Below, one piece after another: positions 24,908 through 32,984 of a stretch of 64,000 nt of DNA. The notes under the pieces are model-generated. The model was given only the letters and a program-made list of their open reading frames with translations, had not been told where the DNA came from and ran no database searches. Source of the stretch: Citricoccus zhacaiensis. Its GTDB lineage: Bacteria; Actinomycetota; Actinomycetes; Actinomycetales; Micrococcaceae. How positions within the stretch are numbered: position 1 is the first letter of the stretch; every line of letters starts with the position of its first letter. Location of the stretch: the NCBI RefSeq assembly GCF_014645315.1, contig NZ_BMLQ01000002.1:186001-250000 (forward strand). Reading direction: 5' to 3'. The translations under genes and the position numbers were made by a program.

Positions 24908-25867
24908 TCAAGTCAGGTGGTCCATCCGGCCCTCGGCCCAGTCCGCATGCCGCCGCGCGGACCGGTGCACCACCGCGGAGGCTTCGGAGGAGATGACCCC
25001 GGAGAAGTTGTCATAGAGCCGCTCGTACTCGTACCGGTCCAGGTGCCCGGCGATCCGCCGGGCCACGGCCCCGGACAGCGGCAGGTAGTTGGGGAACGAG
25101 CGCATGAACGTGGCCCACTTCCGGTCCCGGGCCACGCCCACGGTGTCCCCGGCCAGCAGCACGCCCGCCCCGTCCTGGCCGGTGAAGTGCACCACCACGC
25201 TGCCGGGGAAATGCCCGCCGGGCTGGGAGGCGGTCACTGGTGAGCCGGGCAGTCCGGACTGCCCGGGCAGCGGCGTCAGGGAATCGGACCACACGATGGT
25301 GTTCGCCGGCCGCCGGGCCAGCCAGCCGGCGTCGGGCTCGGAGATGTAGACGGGCACCGGACCGTCCGTTCCTCCACAGGCCTCGGCCCAGGCGGACTGC
25401 GCGCCGTACATGTGCGGGTGGGAGGCGATGATCCCCGCCAGCCCGCCCAACCCCATCACGGCGTCCACGGCCGCGCGGTCGATGTACGCGGGGACGTCCA
25501 CCATGAGGTTCCCGGCCCCGGTGACCAGGATCTTGGCATGCTGGCCGATCCCGACGCCGGCGCTCACCCGCACGGCCCACAGGTTCGGTTCCAGCTCGGT
25601 CACCTCGGTGCTCGCACCCGACGCGCGGAGTTCACCCACCGTGGTCCAGCGCTGCCCGTCGGCGGGAACCCACTGCCGGTCGTCCGCGCAGATGGCGCAG
25701 ACCGCCGGCAGGGCATCAGTCAGGGCGTCAGTCAGGGAATCAGCGGCGGTGTCCGCCTGCTCGACCCCGCAGGTGGCGCACAGGACGAGACCGTCCCAGG
25801 CGGCGGGGTCTATCGCCGCGTGCTCGATCGTGTTCTGGTCGACCGCGGCGGGGTTGGGGTCCATCAT
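24908..25867 (-). CDS. Metallo-beta-lactamase-fold hydrolase with N-terminal zinc-ribbon-like segment
   Basis: A 319-residue MBL-fold protein. Paired cysteines, CATCG (near residue 24) and CAIC (near 50), precede DDRQWVP and the family GQRW motif. In the MBL part the classic HxHxDH reads ASHPHMYGAQSAW, a variant known in this subfamily, while GDTVGV supplies an acidic ligand. The exact substrate is unknown. The region SLTDALTDAL is a small tandem repeat. GAAGGAG precedes the ATG, which overlaps the stop of the glycosylase gene by ATGA, so the two are co-translated. Confidence 0.75.
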   Translation of the reverse strand: MMDPNPAAVDQNTIEHAAIDPAAWDGLVLCATCGVEQADTAADSLTDALTDALPAVCAICADDRQWVPADGQRWTTVGELRASGASTEVTELEPNLWAVRVSAGVGIGQHAKILVTGAGNLMVDVPAYIDRAAVDAVMGLGGLAGIIASHPHMYGAQSAWAEACGGTDGPVPVYISEPDAGWLARRPANTIVWSDSLTPLPGQSGLPGSPVTASQPGGHFPGSVVVHFTGQDGAGVLLAGDTVGVARDRKWATFMRSFPNYLPLSGAVARRIAGHLDRYEYERLYDNFSGVISSEASAVVHRSARRHADWAEGRMDHLT

Positions 25868-26922
25868 CGGGCACTCCTTCGTGGTCGGGCGTCCCGTCCC
25901 ATGGTGGCGCGACGGCCCGCCAGCTGCCAGAGGTGCAGGGCGGCGGAGGAACGAAAGGGCGACCAGTCCGCGGCTCGGAGGGCCAGGGCCTTGTGCGCCG
26001 CCGACCCGGTGAGGTCCGGTGCCAGCAGCCCCGCAGCCCGTGCTCCGGCCACGAGCGCCACATCCCCGTCGAGCCAGGCATCGGGATCTCTCAGCACGCG
26101 CATCGCCACGTAGGCCGCGGTCCACGGCCCGATGCGCGGCCGTGCCAGCAACGCCCGGCGCAGCGCCTCCGGCTCGGCTTCCGCGTGCACGGCCAGCTCA
26201 CCGTCGGCCAGGGCGCGGCAGGCCCCGACGACGGCCCGCACGGCCTGTCCCGGCAGCCTCAGGAGTCGCTCGGGGTCGGGTCTCTCGCCGGGAATCGGTT
26301 CGGGCACGCCGGAGGCGATCTGGGCCGCCGTCGGGAAGTGCCGGTGCAGTGAGGCCACGAGCGAGTCCTCGTCCGGGCGTTCCTCTGACTGGCGCATCGG
26401 CGGGAAGCCGCGAGGGGCGTACGGGGTGCCCAGGGCCCCGGCCAGCCGCCCGAGATGCGTGCGGGCGGCGGCGACCGAGATCTGCTGGCCCACGAGCGCG
26501 CGGACCACGAGTTCGTGAGGGTCCACCGTGCCCGGGATCCTGATGCCCGGGGTGCGCCGCACGAGGGGAGCCAGAGCGGGGTCGGCGGCCAACAGACCAT
26601 CTGCCTCGACTGCATCGCGGTCCGCATCGAACAGCGCCCGGAGGACGGCGAGCGCGGGGCCCTGGTCTGCGGCGGAGGCCAGCTGCAGCCTCGCCCGCAG
26701 GGTCCAGCTCCGGTTCCGGGTCCAGGTGGCGGACACCAGGACCGCGGCCGGACCGTTCGGCAGGGTCAGTGTGCGGGCGTATCGGAGGTCCTCGGGCCGT
26801 GTCAGGTCGGCGGCCTCGACGCCCGTGATGGCGCGCGCCGCCAGGAAGCGGAAGATCCCGGGGGCGTCGTAGGGCGCGGTGACGGGCACCCCGACCTCGA
26901 GCTCGACCGGGCAGACGTCCAT
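25864..26922 (-). CDS. alkA: AlkA-type DNA-3-methyladenine glycosylase
   Basis: A 352-residue base-excision repair enzyme that removes alkylated purines. The N-terminal AlkA domain (about 1-115) is followed by a helix-hairpin-helix GPD fold: VRALVGQQISVAAARTHLG, the hairpin LLARPRIGPWTAAYVAMRVL, and the catalytic aspartate in DAWLDGDVAL. It lacks the Ada methyltransferase domain often fused to AlkA in actinobacteria. TAGGGT ends 6 bases before the ATG, so the mRNA is probably leaderless. Divergent from an SRPBCC gene. Confidence 0.88.
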   Translation of the reverse strand: MDVCPVELEVGVPVTAPYDAPGIFRFLAARAITGVEAADLTRPEDLRYARTLTLPNGPAAVLVSATWTRNRSWTLRARLQLASAADQGPALAVLRALFDADRDAVEADGLLAADPALAPLVRRTPGIRIPGTVDPHELVVRALVGQQISVAAARTHLGRLAGALGTPYAPRGFPPMRQSEERPDEDSLVASLHRHFPTAAQIASGVPEPIPGERPDPERLLRLPGQAVRAVVGACRALADGELAVHAEAEPEALRRALLARPRIGPWTAAYVAMRVLRDPDAWLDGDVALVAGARAAGLLAPDLTGSAAHKALALRAADWSPFRSSAALHLWQLAGRRATMGRDARPRRSAR

Positions 26923-26928
26923 GCGTGG

Positions 26929-26934
26929 ACCCTA
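26929..26934 (-). promoter_or_regulatory. -10 box of a leaderless alkA transcript
   Basis: TAGGGT on the minus strand, 6 bases upstream of the ATG at 26,922; transcription would start at or near the start codon. Confidence 0.5.
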
Positions 26935-26956
26935 TCGCCACGCCGGGTGCAGGCGG

Positions 26957-26962
26957 TATCTT
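26957..26962 (+). promoter_or_regulatory. -10 box of a leaderless SRPBCC transcript
   Basis: TATCTT, 6 bases before the ATG at 26,969. No ribosome binding site is present. Confidence 0.5.
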
Positions 26963-26968
26963 CACCGC

Positions 26969-27445
26969 ATGACAGAGCCAGTAGACCTCACCGAGCTGTC
27001 CTTCACCGTGACGGGGCGGATCGCCAGGCCGGTGGCGGAGACCTATGAGGCCGTGGCGGACCCGGGCCGGATCTCGCGGTACTTCACCACCGGCGGCGCG
27101 CGGGGCCGGCTGGAGACCGGTGCCGAGGTGACGTGGGACTTCGCCGACTTCCCCGGGGCGTTCCCGGTCGAGGTGGTCGAGGCCATCGCGCCGCAACGGA
27201 TCGTGCTGCGGTGGGACGGCGAGTCGGCCGTGGATGAGTCCGGCATGACCACGGTGACGTTCACGTTCTCCCCGCTGGACGGAGACACTCGCACGCTGGT
27301 CTCGATCACGGAGTCCTCCTGGCATCCCACCCAGGACGGCGCACGCAACGCGTTCGGCAACTGTATGGGCTGGACCGGGATGCTGGCAGCCATGAAGGCC
27401 TGGGTGGAGCACGGGATCAATCTGCGGGACGGGTTCTACACCTGA
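26969..27445 (+). CDS. SRPBCC (AHSA1-type) protein
   Basis: A 158-residue START-like fold protein. It begins with the usual β-strand FTVTGRIARPVAETYEAVAD and ends with the long C-terminal helix (GWTGMLAAMKAWVEHGINL). Such proteins bind hydrophobic ligands or act as Hsp90 co-chaperone-like activators; the ligand here is unknown. ATG is chosen because a -10 box sits 6 bases upstream and no family sequence precedes it. Confidence 0.85.
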   Translation: MTEPVDLTELSFTVTGRIARPVAETYEAVADPGRISRYFTTGGARGRLETGAEVTWDFADFPGAFPVEVVEAIAPQRIVLRWDGESAVDESGMTTVTFTFSPLDGDTRTLVSITESSWHPTQDGARNAFGNCMGWTGMLAAMKAWVEHGINLRDGFYT

Positions 27446-27523
27446 GTCCCCGTCGTGTGACTCACCACCTGCGAGCGGCCCGCGGGCTTCGCACAGCCCT
27501 CGGCCGAGGAGCAGTCCTCCCCG

Positions 27524-28474
27524 TCAGCCGCCGGCCCATTCGTGGGCGGCCTTGTTCCGCAGGCCCACGAGTTCCAGGGCACGCCGTTCCAGGGCCTGGT
27601 CCTGCTCGGTCACGGCGGTCCACTGCTTGACGGGCAGGGCCTTGCCGTCCGCTCCGGCGGACACCATCACCGTGAGCCCGTGGGCGATCAGCATCGGTTC
27701 GCGTTCACGCCGGTCCCCGCCCCGGGCGCGGACGGACAGGTGCATGGAACGCGGGCCGGTGTGCACGAGCCGGGCCTCCAGTTCCACGAGGTCGCCCACC
27801 CGGACGGGCTGGTAGAAGCGCACGCCGCCGGCGAAGACGGCGACCACAGGCACGCCTGACCACCGGGAGGCGCAGACGTTGGCCGCCTCGTCGATCCACC
27901 GCATGACAGTGCCACCCTGGACCTTCTCCCCGGGGTACACCTCGCGGGTGTGGGCCAGGAACCTCATGACCACTGATTCGCTGGTCAGCTCACCGGCCGG
28001 CGGAGGGGCCGCGATCATGGCCTCCTCCACCTCACGGCGGACCGTGCCCCGCAGTTTGGCCAGGCGCTCCCGCTCCAGCTCCTCCGGGGTGTCCGGCTCC
28101 CAGGGGCGGACGGGGATGGAGTTGCCCTGCGCGTCCACTGCCACATAGACCATGACGCACTCGGTGCACACCGTGGACTTGCCGTCAGCACCCTTGATCT
28201 CCGGCAGCACCACCCGAGTCTGCACGTGTACCGAGGTCCGGCCGGTGTGCACCACCCGCGACTGCACCACCACGCGGGTCTCCACCGGCACCGGGTTGCC
28301 GAAGTGCATGTTGCCCACATAGGAGGAGACCACGTTGGTGCCGGACCAGGAGGCGGCGGAGGCGTAAGCAGTCTTGTCGATCCAGGTCATGACAGTGCCG
28401 GCGTCCACGGAGCCATCAGGGTGGTCATAGGCTTCGGCCCTGAACTGCAGGGCTACGGAACTGTGGGTGGGCAT
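27524..28474 (-). CDS. Acyl-CoA thioesterase, double hotdog
   Basis: A 316-residue thioester hydrolase with two hotdog domains (about 8-140 and 160-290). Each has the HGGxVxxWID-like helix, seen as VDAGTVMTWIDKTAY and VQGGTVMRWIDEAAN, followed by FGNPVPVETRV and FYQPVRVGDLVEL strands. It would release free CoA from acyl-CoA in the cytoplasm. It is paralogous to the divergent gene at 28,591. A -10-like TAGTTT lies 7 bases before the ATG. Confidence 0.88.
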   Translation of the reverse strand: MPTHSSVALQFRAEAYDHPDGSVDAGTVMTWIDKTAYASAASWSGTNVVSSYVGNMHFGNPVPVETRVVVQSRVVHTGRTSVHVQTRVVLPEIKGADGKSTVCTECVMVYVAVDAQGNSIPVRPWEPDTPEELERERLAKLRGTVRREVEEAMIAAPPPAGELTSESVVMRFLAHTREVYPGEKVQGGTVMRWIDEAANVCASRWSGVPVVAVFAGGVRFYQPVRVGDLVELEARLVHTGPRSMHLSVRARGGDRREREPMLIAHGLTVMVSAGADGKALPVKQWTAVTEQDQALERRALELVGLRNKAAHEWAGG

Positions 28475-28481
28475 ACCACCG

Positions 28482-28487
28482 AAACTA
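28482..28487 (-). promoter_or_regulatory. -10 box of a leaderless thioesterase transcript
   Basis: TAGTTT on the minus strand, 7 bases before the ATG at 28,474. Confidence 0.45.
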
Positions 28488-28578
28488 GCACCCGTGACGG
28501 ACGCCACGTTCACCGGATTCTCGCCCAGCGGAAACTTTCGGCAAGTCCACAGCCGACGTCCAGCCCCCGGCCGCAGGT

Positions 28579-28584
28579 CACAAT
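28579..28584 (+). promoter_or_regulatory. -10 box of the second thioesterase transcript
   Basis: CACAAT, 6 bases before the ATG at 28,591; spacing fits a leaderless mRNA, although GGTGGG could act as a weak ribosome binding site. Confidence 0.4.
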
Positions 28585-28590
28585 GGTGGG

Positions 28591-29709
28591 ATGGAGATTT
28601 CCCCGACGCCGGCCGCTCCGGCATCGCTGACGCCAACGGCGGACCGCCGGCACGAGGTCACGCTGCGCTTCCTCGCGGCCCCCACCGATCGTGGCAAGGC
28701 CGGGACGGTGGATGCCGGCCGGGTGCTGGAGTGGGTGGACAAGGCCGCCTTCGCCGCCGCCACGGGCTGGAGCGAGAGCTATTGCGTCACCGCCTACGTG
28801 GGCAACGTCCACTTCGAATACCCCGTCCAGATCGGCGAGATGGTCGAGATCACGGCCACTGTCCTCTACACGGGCCGGTCCTCCATGCACATCAACACCA
28901 TGGTGCGATCGGGAGACCCGAAGACCGGTCAGCTCGCAGAACGTGCCCGCTGCCTGGTGATCTTCGTGGCCGTGGACGCGGAGGGCCACTCCACGCCCGT
29001 GCCCGAGTTCGTCCCCCGCACCCTGGAGCAGCAGCTCGCCCGCGACTACGCCAGGTCCCGCATCCCGGTCCGGGACGAGATCTCGGCCGAGCTCCGGGGG
29101 CAGCAGTACACCGAGGCCGGCACCGCCGAGAAGGTGGTGCTGCGCTTCCTGGCCGAACCCACGGACGTGAACTGGGGCGGCAAGGTCCACGGCGGGATCG
29201 TCATGGAATGGATCGACTCCGCGGCCTACCTCTGCTCCTCCCGCTACTGCGGCCGGGACACCGTGGCGGTGTTCTCCGGCGGCATCCGCTTCCTGCGCCC
29301 CCTGCACATCGGAGACCTCGTGGAGGTGGAGGCCCGCCTGATCTACACGGGGAACAAGGGCATGCACATCGCCGTCGAAGTCCGGTCCGGGGACCCGAAG
29401 GGTCAGGAGCTGGCCCAGACCACGAACTGCATCACCGTCATGGTGGCCCGGGACAGTTCCGGGACGTCCGTGCCGGTCCCCACGTGGAAGCCGGCCAATG
29501 ACGAGGACCGGAGGCTGTGGCAGCACGCCCGCACCCTCCTGGAGATCCGCGGCCGGGCACCGGGGAACCGGCTGCCCAACCACCTGCTGGAGGAACAGAA
29601 GGGCGACGCCGGCCGCGCACCGGCCGCAGGGGGCCCGGGACCCAGTACTGAGACAGACAACGAGACAGTCAATGAGACAGCCGAGACCCAGGAAAGAGGG
29701 CAGCACTGA
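28591..29709 (+). CDS. Acyl-CoA thioesterase, double hotdog
   Basis: A 372-residue paralog of the divergent thioesterase. Hotdog helices are VDAGRVLEWVDKAAF and VHGGIVMEWIDSAAY; the second carries the full HGG motif. Domain borders are about 20-155 and 175-310. A disordered tail of about 45 residues ends with acidic Glu/Thr repeats (TETDNETVNETAETQE). Its stop overlaps the start of the HEAT-repeat gene (TGATG), so the two are coupled. Two paralogs sharing one 116-base intergenic region may serve different acyl chain lengths. Confidence 0.88.
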   Translation: MEISPTPAAPASLTPTADRRHEVTLRFLAAPTDRGKAGTVDAGRVLEWVDKAAFAAATGWSESYCVTAYVGNVHFEYPVQIGEMVEITATVLYTGRSSMHINTMVRSGDPKTGQLAERARCLVIFVAVDAEGHSTPVPEFVPRTLEQQLARDYARSRIPVRDEISAELRGQQYTEAGTAEKVVLRFLAEPTDVNWGGKVHGGIVMEWIDSAAYLCSSRYCGRDTVAVFSGGIRFLRPLHIGDLVEVEARLIYTGNKGMHIAVEVRSGDPKGQELAQTTNCITVMVARDSSGTSVPVPTWKPANDEDRRLWQHARTLLEIRGRAPGNRLPNHLLEEQKGDAGRAPAAGGPGPSTETDNETVNETAETQERGQH

Positions 29710-30308
29710 TGGCCGACCGCTTCTGGGAGGTGAACCTGCCGGGCCCCGCCGAGGGCGAGGAGGCCGCCATGGTGACGGCCGCCGTCGAGCAGGTGGGCGG
29801 GCACCAGCTGGCCGACTGGGCCGTGCGGCTGCTCAGGGGCCGGGCGCGCCCCGGGGATGTCGGGGATCCGGACATCGCGTTGATCCGCGGCGAGGCCGAC
29901 ACCCTGGACCCGGAACTGGCCCTGGACCCGCACCTGCCCCGCATGCTGGGCGCCCGCGTGCTGGTGCACCATTGGCACCCGCGGGCCGCCGATGCCGTGC
30001 TGGCCGGCCTCACGGACGAGAGCACGGCGGTGCGGCGGATGTGCTGCCGGGTCGTCGCGGCCCACGCGGCGGAGGGCCTGGCGTCCGCCGCCCGCACCGT
30101 CGAAGCGCTGTTGTCCGACCCGGATCCGCGGGTCCGCAGCGCCGCCGCGCAGGCCCTCGGTGAGGTCGGCGGGGAGTCGACCGCATCTGCCCTGCAGGGT
30201 CTGCTCATGGACCCCGATTCGGTGCTGGCCTCAGCCGCCGAGGACGCCCTGGACCGCCTGGCCGAGCGTTTCGCCCGGCCGGACCTGCGCGCCGAACCGG
30301 AGTACTGA
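29709..30308 (+). CDS. HEAT-repeat protein
   Basis: A 199-residue all-helical scaffold. HEAT or PBS-lyase-type repeats are clear from about residue 75 onward: AADAVLAGLTDESTAVRRMC, VEALLSDPDPRVRSAAAQAL, LQGLLMDPDSVLASAAEDAL. Such proteins usually mediate protein contacts. Translation is coupled to the thioesterase gene, which hints at a partnership; the partner is not otherwise identifiable. Confidence 0.75.
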   Translation: MADRFWEVNLPGPAEGEEAAMVTAAVEQVGGHQLADWAVRLLRGRARPGDVGDPDIALIRGEADTLDPELALDPHLPRMLGARVLVHHWHPRAADAVLAGLTDESTAVRRMCCRVVAAHAAEGLASAARTVEALLSDPDPRVRSAAAQALGEVGGESTASALQGLLMDPDSVLASAAEDALDRLAERFARPDLRAEPEY

Positions 30309-30351
30309 GCCGAATCTGCGCTGCGTGCCGGGCTGCCTGCCGCGCGGTCGG

Positions 30352-31950
30352 CTACTCGACGCGGAACTGGACCTCATGCCAGCCGCTCGCGCCGTCCGGC
30401 ACGGTGTCAGCACGCTCTGCGGTCTGCACCTCGCCGTCGCGGTTCACGGCGCGGACCCGGGCCGTGTGGTTGCCGGGCTCGCCCTCCCACTCCAAGGACC
30501 ACTGCCGCCAGGTGTCCACGGTGGCCTCGGCCGCCAGGGTGGCGTCCTGCCACGCCCCGTCATCCACCTGCACCTGGACCCGGTCGATGCCGATGGTCTG
30601 GGACCAGGCCGTGCCGCCCAGGACGGTAGCGCCGGCCGGCACCGCCTCGAAGCCCCGCGGGACATCGATCCTTGAGGCCAGCTTGATCGGGCCGCGTTCC
30701 GACCAGCCGCGGTCCGTCCAGTAGGCGGTCTTGTCCGCGAAGCGGGTGACCTCCAGGTCCACCACCCACTTGGTGGCCGAGACGTAGCCGTACAGTCCGG
30801 GTACCACCATCCGCACGGGAAAGCCATGCTCCAGCGGGAGCGGCTCCCCGTTCATGCCGACCGCGAGCAAAGCGTCCCGGCCGTCGGTCAGGACGTCCAG
30901 GGAGGTCGAGGCACTGAAGCCGTCAACCGACGTCGAGAGCACCATGTCCGCACCCGCCTGCGGCCGGGCCCGGGCCAACAGGTCCTGGAGCGGGTATCCC
31001 AGCCACTTGGCGTTGCCGGCCAGGTCCCCGCCCACGGGGTTGGACACGCACGTCAGGGTCACCCAGCTCTCCTGGAGGTCCAGCTCCAGCAGTTCGGTGA
31101 AGCTCAGGGTGAACTCCTCCTCGACCATGCCGTGCACCCGCAGTTCCCAGGTGGAGGGGTCGATCCGGGGGACGGCCAAGGCCGTGTCGATGCGGTAGAA
31201 GTCGCCGTTGGGGGTGACGAACGGTGGCATCCCGGGGGCCGGTGCGCCCACTCCCGGGGGCAGCGGCGCGGCCGTGCGGCGCGCCCCGGGCAGGCGCAAG
31301 GCGTCACGGGTGGCCATCGCGGCCGTGCTGACGGCGGAGAGGGCGCGGCCTCCGGCCATGGTTGCCACGGCCACCACCGCCGTCAGCCCGGCGCCGATCA
31401 GGAAGGTGCGCCGTGCCGCCTCCGGCCGAGCGGAACCTGATGCGCCACCCTCGGTGGACTCCGGGCCAGGGCTGTCGCCGTTCGGAACGGTGCGCCGATG
31501 CGCCAGCCGCACGAGCCAGTTCAGCGCCGCGATGCCAGCCACGCCGCCGAGAACGGTGGGCAGCAGGTCGAGCCACCCCGTCGCCGGCCGACTCAGGACG
31601 GCGGCGCCCAGAAGAACGGCGATGGCGGCACAGAGCACCGAGGCCAGTGCCACCCGGCGGCGGGCGATGAGCCCCAGGACGGCGGCCAGGGCCAGGGCCA
31701 CCACGCCCATGGACACCATCAGCACGAGCTTGTCCGCAGTGCCGAAGACGTCGATCGCGAAGTCCTTCAGCCACGAGGGCGTGATGTCGATGAAGGCCGC
31801 CCCCACGGCCACCAGGGGTGAGGACACCGGGGAGAACAGCGCGGAGGCGATCTCGGCGATGCCCAGCAGGAGGGCGGCGGCAAGGGCGCCGGAGGCGGCG
31901 AAGGGCCAGCCGCGGGCGGAGCCTGGTTCAGCGTGCCTCGTCATGGCCAT
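30352..31950 (-). CDS. Membrane-anchored molybdopterin oxidoreductase (sulfite oxidase family)
   Basis: A 532-residue protein. The first 150 residues contain four to five membrane helices, followed by a twin-arginine-like internal segment (ARRTFLIGAGL, about 179-189) with one more helix. The outer part is the sulfite-oxidase Moco fold; the molybdenum-ligating cysteine is C301 in LTCVSNPVGG. A dimerisation domain ends the protein (about 430-530; WSQTIGIDRVQVQVDDGAW). The substrate is unknown, as in most actinobacterial members. A fasciclin lipoprotein gene follows upstream in the same orientation (170-base gap). Confidence 0.87.
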   Translation of the reverse strand: MAMTRHAEPGSARGWPFAASGALAAALLLGIAEIASALFSPVSSPLVAVGAAFIDITPSWLKDFAIDVFGTADKLVLMVSMGVVALALAAVLGLIARRRVALASVLCAAIAVLLGAAVLSRPATGWLDLLPTVLGGVAGIAALNWLVRLAHRRTVPNGDSPGPESTEGGASGSARPEAARRTFLIGAGLTAVVAVATMAGGRALSAVSTAAMATRDALRLPGARRTAAPLPPGVGAPAPGMPPFVTPNGDFYRIDTALAVPRIDPSTWELRVHGMVEEEFTLSFTELLELDLQESWVTLTCVSNPVGGDLAGNAKWLGYPLQDLLARARPQAGADMVLSTSVDGFSASTSLDVLTDGRDALLAVGMNGEPLPLEHGFPVRMVVPGLYGYVSATKWVVDLEVTRFADKTAYWTDRGWSERGPIKLASRIDVPRGFEAVPAGATVLGGTAWSQTIGIDRVQVQVDDGAWQDATLAAEATVDTWRQWSLEWEGEPGNHTARVRAVNRDGEVQTAERADTVPDGASGWHEVQFRVE

Positions 31951-32098
31951 CGTTCTTCTCTCGTCGATTGCGCCTGGCGGCGGGGGGCGGACAATGTGGA
32001 ACTTGAAGAGTGTCGCTAGGTCAAGAGTGGCGGGTGCGGAAGTGGCCGGCCCCGCACCTCCTTCGGTACTGGACCGGCCACCTCCGCGCCGTCAATGG

Positions 32099-32113
32099 AC
32101 CGGCTCAGCCGGT
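32099..32113. terminator. Small hairpin after the fasciclin gene
   Basis: ACCGGC-TCA-GCCGGT, directly past the stop of the minus-strand gene ending at 32,120. It has a strong stem but no U-run, so the call is tentative. Confidence 0.35.
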
Positions 32114-32119
32114 GGAGGA

Positions 32120-32824
32120 TCAGTCCATGGCCGGCATCAGGACGGAATCGACCAGGTAGACGGTCGCGTTGGCGGTCTGCACGCCACCGCAGATGACGTT
32201 GGCGTCGTTGACGGTCAGCTCGTCACCACTGCCGGCCACCTCGAGGTCCTCGCCCTGCACGGTGGTGTGGGTTCCGGCGATCTCATCCGGGGAGATCTGG
32301 CCGGGGACCACGTGGTAGGTGAGCACCGAGGAGAGCATATCGGCATCCTCCACCACGGCGTTCAGGTCTGCCTCGGGGATGGCGGCGAAGGCGTCATCCA
32401 CCGGGGCGAACACGGTGAACTCGTCACCGTTCAGGGTGTCCACCAGGTTGACATCCGGGTTCAGTTCGCCGGACACCGCCGAGGTGAGGGTCGTCAGCAT
32501 GGGGTTGTTCGAGGCGGCCACGGCCACGGGGTCCATGGCCATGCCCTCCACCGAGCCGGCACCGTCCGGGACCTCCTCTGCGTAGGCGGCGCAGCCCGGG
32601 CCGACCAGGTTGGCGGCCGGATCCATCATGGACTCCGAGGCACTGGCAGATCCAGATCCGGACTCCATGGACTCCTCCATGGACGGCGAGGCGGTCATGG
32701 AGGATTCGGACGAGGCGGCCGCCGAGGAGGAGGCCGGCTCGTCTGCGGCGCCGCCACAGGCGGTCAGTCCGAGTGCCGTCACAGCGAACAATCCAAGCAT
32801 GGTGTTGCGCATCGTGGTCTTCAT
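32120..32824 (-). CDS. Fasciclin-domain lipoprotein (MPT70-like)
   Basis: A 234-residue surface lipoprotein. The signal ends at LTACG; a low-complexity Ser/Met/Glu linker (about 28-68) precedes one FAS1 domain with the hallmark [13 protein letters not shown] and the H2-box YHVVPGQIS, ending [16 protein letters not shown]1 proteins mediate adhesion or act as secreted accessory proteins; mycobacterial MPB70 is the familiar relative. Fasciclin and molybdopterin oxidoreductase genes recur as neighbours in actinobacteria as far as I recall, which hints at a shared cell-surface redox role. GGAGTAGTCATC precedes the ATG. Confidence 0.9.
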   Translation of the reverse strand: MKTTMRNTMLGLFAVTALGLTACGGAADEPASSSAAASSESSMTASPSMEESMESGSGSASASESMMDPAANLVGPGCAAYAEEVPDGAGSVEGMAMDPVAVAASNNPMLTTLTSAVSGELNPDVNLVDTLNGDEFTVFAPVDDAFAAIPEADLNAVVEDADMLSSVLTYHVVPGQISPDEIAGTHTTVQGEDLEVAGSGDELTVNDANVICGGVQTANATVYLVDSVLMPAMD

Positions 32825-32969
32825 GATGACTACTCCTTGAAGTGCGTGGAACGTGCTGTCCCACTGGTGCCTCCCGCCGGTCTTCCGTGCGGGCTGTCAT
32901 GGAGTATTCGGAGCCACCCGGCCGGCGGATGGGTCCGGGTGGGGAATCGGCAGAACTTTCTTCAGCCAC

Positions 32970-32975
32970 TAACCT
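32970..32975 (+). promoter_or_regulatory. -10-like box close to the rlmC start
   Basis: TAACCT, 9 bases before the ATG at 32,985; the leader would be only a few bases long and has no ribosome binding site. Confidence 0.35.
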
Positions 32976-32984
32976 TGAGACACC

